Assembly (NCBI GenBank): GCA_021812905.1
Contig: JAKAMM010000016.1
Coordinates: 1 to 13,427, forward strand
Origin: Chloroflexota bacterium
GTDB lineage: Bacteria; Chloroflexota; Anaerolineae; Anaerolineales; Villigracilaceae
Length of the DNA: 13,427 nucleotides
Direction of reading: 5' to 3'
The position numbers were made by a program, and so were the translations under genes. Positions 12,528 to 13,427 of this stretch are shown one piece after another. Numbering within the stretch: position 1 is the first letter of the stretch; the number at the start of each line of letters is the position of its first letter. The notes under the pieces were generated by a model. That model did not search any database. It was not told where the DNA came from and worked only from the letters and a program-made list of their open reading frames with translations.

Positions 12528-13055
12528 ATGAGTTTGCAATGGTATGCGTTGCGAAGTAAACCGAATAAGGAAGAGGCTTTATCCCGCGAAGCATGTGCGC
12601 GCGGATTTGAAATCTTCTTTCCCCAGATCAAGGTCCAGCCAGCCAATCCAAGAGCGCGGAGGACAAGGCCCTATTTCCCAGGGTATATGTTCGTGCGGAC
12701 GGATCTGCTGGCGGTTGGATTCTCCGCGCTGGCGTGGATGCCCCATTCATACGGCCTCGTTTGCTTTGACGCGCGGCCGTCCCTGGTCCCCGATGGATTG
12801 ATCCCCGCCCTCCAGCGCCGCGTCGAGCAGATCAATGCCGCAGGCGGCGAGCTTTTCGAGAATCTGCGGCACGGCGAAACGGTTCGGATCGAAGCCGGAC
12901 CGTTCGAAGGATACGAAGCGATCTTCGATGCCCGTTTGCCGGGGAGCGAGCGGGTGCGTGTGTTGTTGAGGTTGATGAGCAGGCAGCAGGTTCCGCTGGT
13001 TCTGCCCGCCGGGCAGGTCCGGCCGGTCAAATCGCAGCCGAGACGCGGCCGATAA
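12528..13055 (+). CDS. NusG paralog (specialised antiterminator, RfaH/LoaP/UpxY type)
   Basis: A 175-residue protein with an N-terminal NGN domain (WYALRSKPNKEEALSREA, then PYFPGYMFVRTDL at about 47-59) and a C-terminal KOW domain (GETVRIEAGPFEGYEAIFD at about 119-137). NusG paralogs bind elongating RNA polymerase and let it pass terminators or pauses in one particular operon, commonly polysaccharide or antibiotic clusters. Its position immediately ahead of a polysaccharide ABC-exporter gene fits that role. It is not the housekeeping NusG: it has no secE/rplK neighbours and shows the PYFPGY variant usual in such paralogs. The ATG lacks a clear RBS. Conserved motif plus terminator B lie in its leader. 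Subfamily cannot be fixed from sequence reading alone. Confidence 0.88.
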   Translation: MSLQWYALRSKPNKEEALSREACARGFEIFFPQIKVQPANPRARRTRPYFPGYMFVRTDLLAVGFSALAWMPHSYGLVCFDARPSLVPDGLIPALQRRVEQINAAGGELFENLRHGETVRIEAGPFEGYEAIFDARLPGSERVRVLLRLMSRQQVPLVLPAGQVRPVKSQPRRGR

Positions 13056-13073
13056 GCCGAGCGATCCCGCGAA

Positions 13074-13108
13074 GGGGGCAGTCTTGTGCTGCGTGCCATA
13101 ATTTTTTT
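13074..13108 (+). terminator. Weak terminator-like structure after the NusG paralog
   Basis: A short imperfect stem (GCAG with CTGC, flanked by GG/CC) is followed after a few bases by seven T (13102-13108). It is marginal as a terminator but could be a read-through point in the exporter leader. Confidence 0.25.
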
Positions 13109-13153
13109 CATTCGTCTGACTGAAGAGAATGTCGGAAGGGCGGATGCTTGCTG

Positions 13154-13181
13154 GACGAGGCGGCATCAAGCCGCCATCGTC
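13154..13181 (+). other. Stable hairpin in the leader of the exporter gene
   Basis: GACGAGGCGGC (13154-13164) pairs with GCCGCC and TCGTC (13170-13175, 13177-13181) around ATCAA, with one bulged A. It has no following T-run, so it is not an intrinsic terminator. Its location between a NusG paralog and its presumed target operon makes it a candidate recognition or pause hairpin. Confidence 0.5.
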
Positions 13182-13302
13182 TGCTTCGGTGTTTCGCAGC
13201 ATCGAAGCCACCTTTCCCTAAAACTTTTTCTTCTCCCTCCATCCATGTCACTTCTGTTCTAAGCCCCGCATTTCCCAGAGTTGTCCTTGACTTTCCAACT
13301 GA

Positions 13303-13427
13303 ATGGATACCCTTACAAAACAAACCGTTATTGAGTCTGACGATGATCGTAGCTGGGACATGGTCATCGAACCCCAGCGCGGTCTCCTCGACTTGCACTT
13401 TGGGGAGCTGTGGCGTTACCGCGACCT
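13303..13427 (+). CDS. Polysaccharide ABC-2 exporter permease, N-terminal fragment
   Basis: The first 41 codons of a gene that continues past the window. After a polar start, VIEPQRGLLDLHFGELWRYR closely matches the N-terminal segment of Wzm/TagG-type permeases, where LRELWRYRDLL precedes the first membrane helix. Such permeases export O-antigen or other cell-surface polysaccharides together with an ATPase partner. The ATG at 13303 lacks a clear RBS but is the only sensible start before the conserved segment. It supports reading the NusG paralog as operon-specific. Confidence 0.75.
   Translation, partial: MDTLTKQTVIESDDDRSWDMVIEPQRGLLDLHFGELWRYRD

Noticed and set aside
13108..13398. 96-codon minus-strand frame
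   Set aside because: Antisense to the start of the exporter permease gene and spanning its leader hairpin; no recognisable product.

Overview
The window looks like a bacterial chromosome fragment, most likely Chloroflexota (Anaerolineae-like). That placement is an inference from gene content: a geranylgeranyl-reductase-type flavoprotein beside a DtxR regulator, a DUF503 protein, an atypical NRAMP transporter and an ECF sigma/TPR-CHAT operon. No rRNA, tRNA, CRISPR array, transposase or phage gene was seen.

Left part, all leftward (1-3957): a partial cstA-type transporter gene runs off the left edge, preceded by a small thioredoxin-like gene. That pair has a long leader with a predicted promoter, a hairpin and an intrinsic-terminator-like hairpin just before the ribosome binding site. 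To its right, and read towards it, lies a set of DtxR/MntR-type metal regulator, geranylgeranyl reductase family flavoprotein, HIT-family protein and DUF503 protein.

Metal locus (3958-5540): the regulator is divergent from an NRAMP/SLC11-type transporter whose two metal-binding motifs are non-canonical. A short ORF with a good ribosome binding site precedes the transporter. The divergent intergenic region holds a likely promoter with a dyad over its -10, and a CRP-like dyad. A rightward hypothetical ORF (5543-6004) follows and runs tail-to-tail into the next operon.

Sigma/CHAT operon, leftward (5903-10704): an ECF-type sigma factor, a 258-residue unknown protein and a 1081-residue TPR-CHAT caspase-like protein are tightly packed. 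The sigma N-terminus is probably split by a frameshift at a run of eight A.

Non-coding stretch (10705-11722): about 1 kb with several strong inverted repeats and no convincing gene.

Right part, rightward (11723-13427): two paralogous small proteins (DUF2292-like) are each followed by the same short conserved RNA motif fused to an intrinsic terminator. Next come a NusG paralog (RfaH/LoaP/UpxY type) and the start of a polysaccharide ABC-exporter permease. The conserved motif and its terminator compete for the same bases in both copies, which is the architecture of an attenuator. This duplicated cassette at the head of a NusG-paralog polysaccharide operon is the best candidate for an undescribed regulatory system here. 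The ECF-CHAT operon with its possible slippage site is second.
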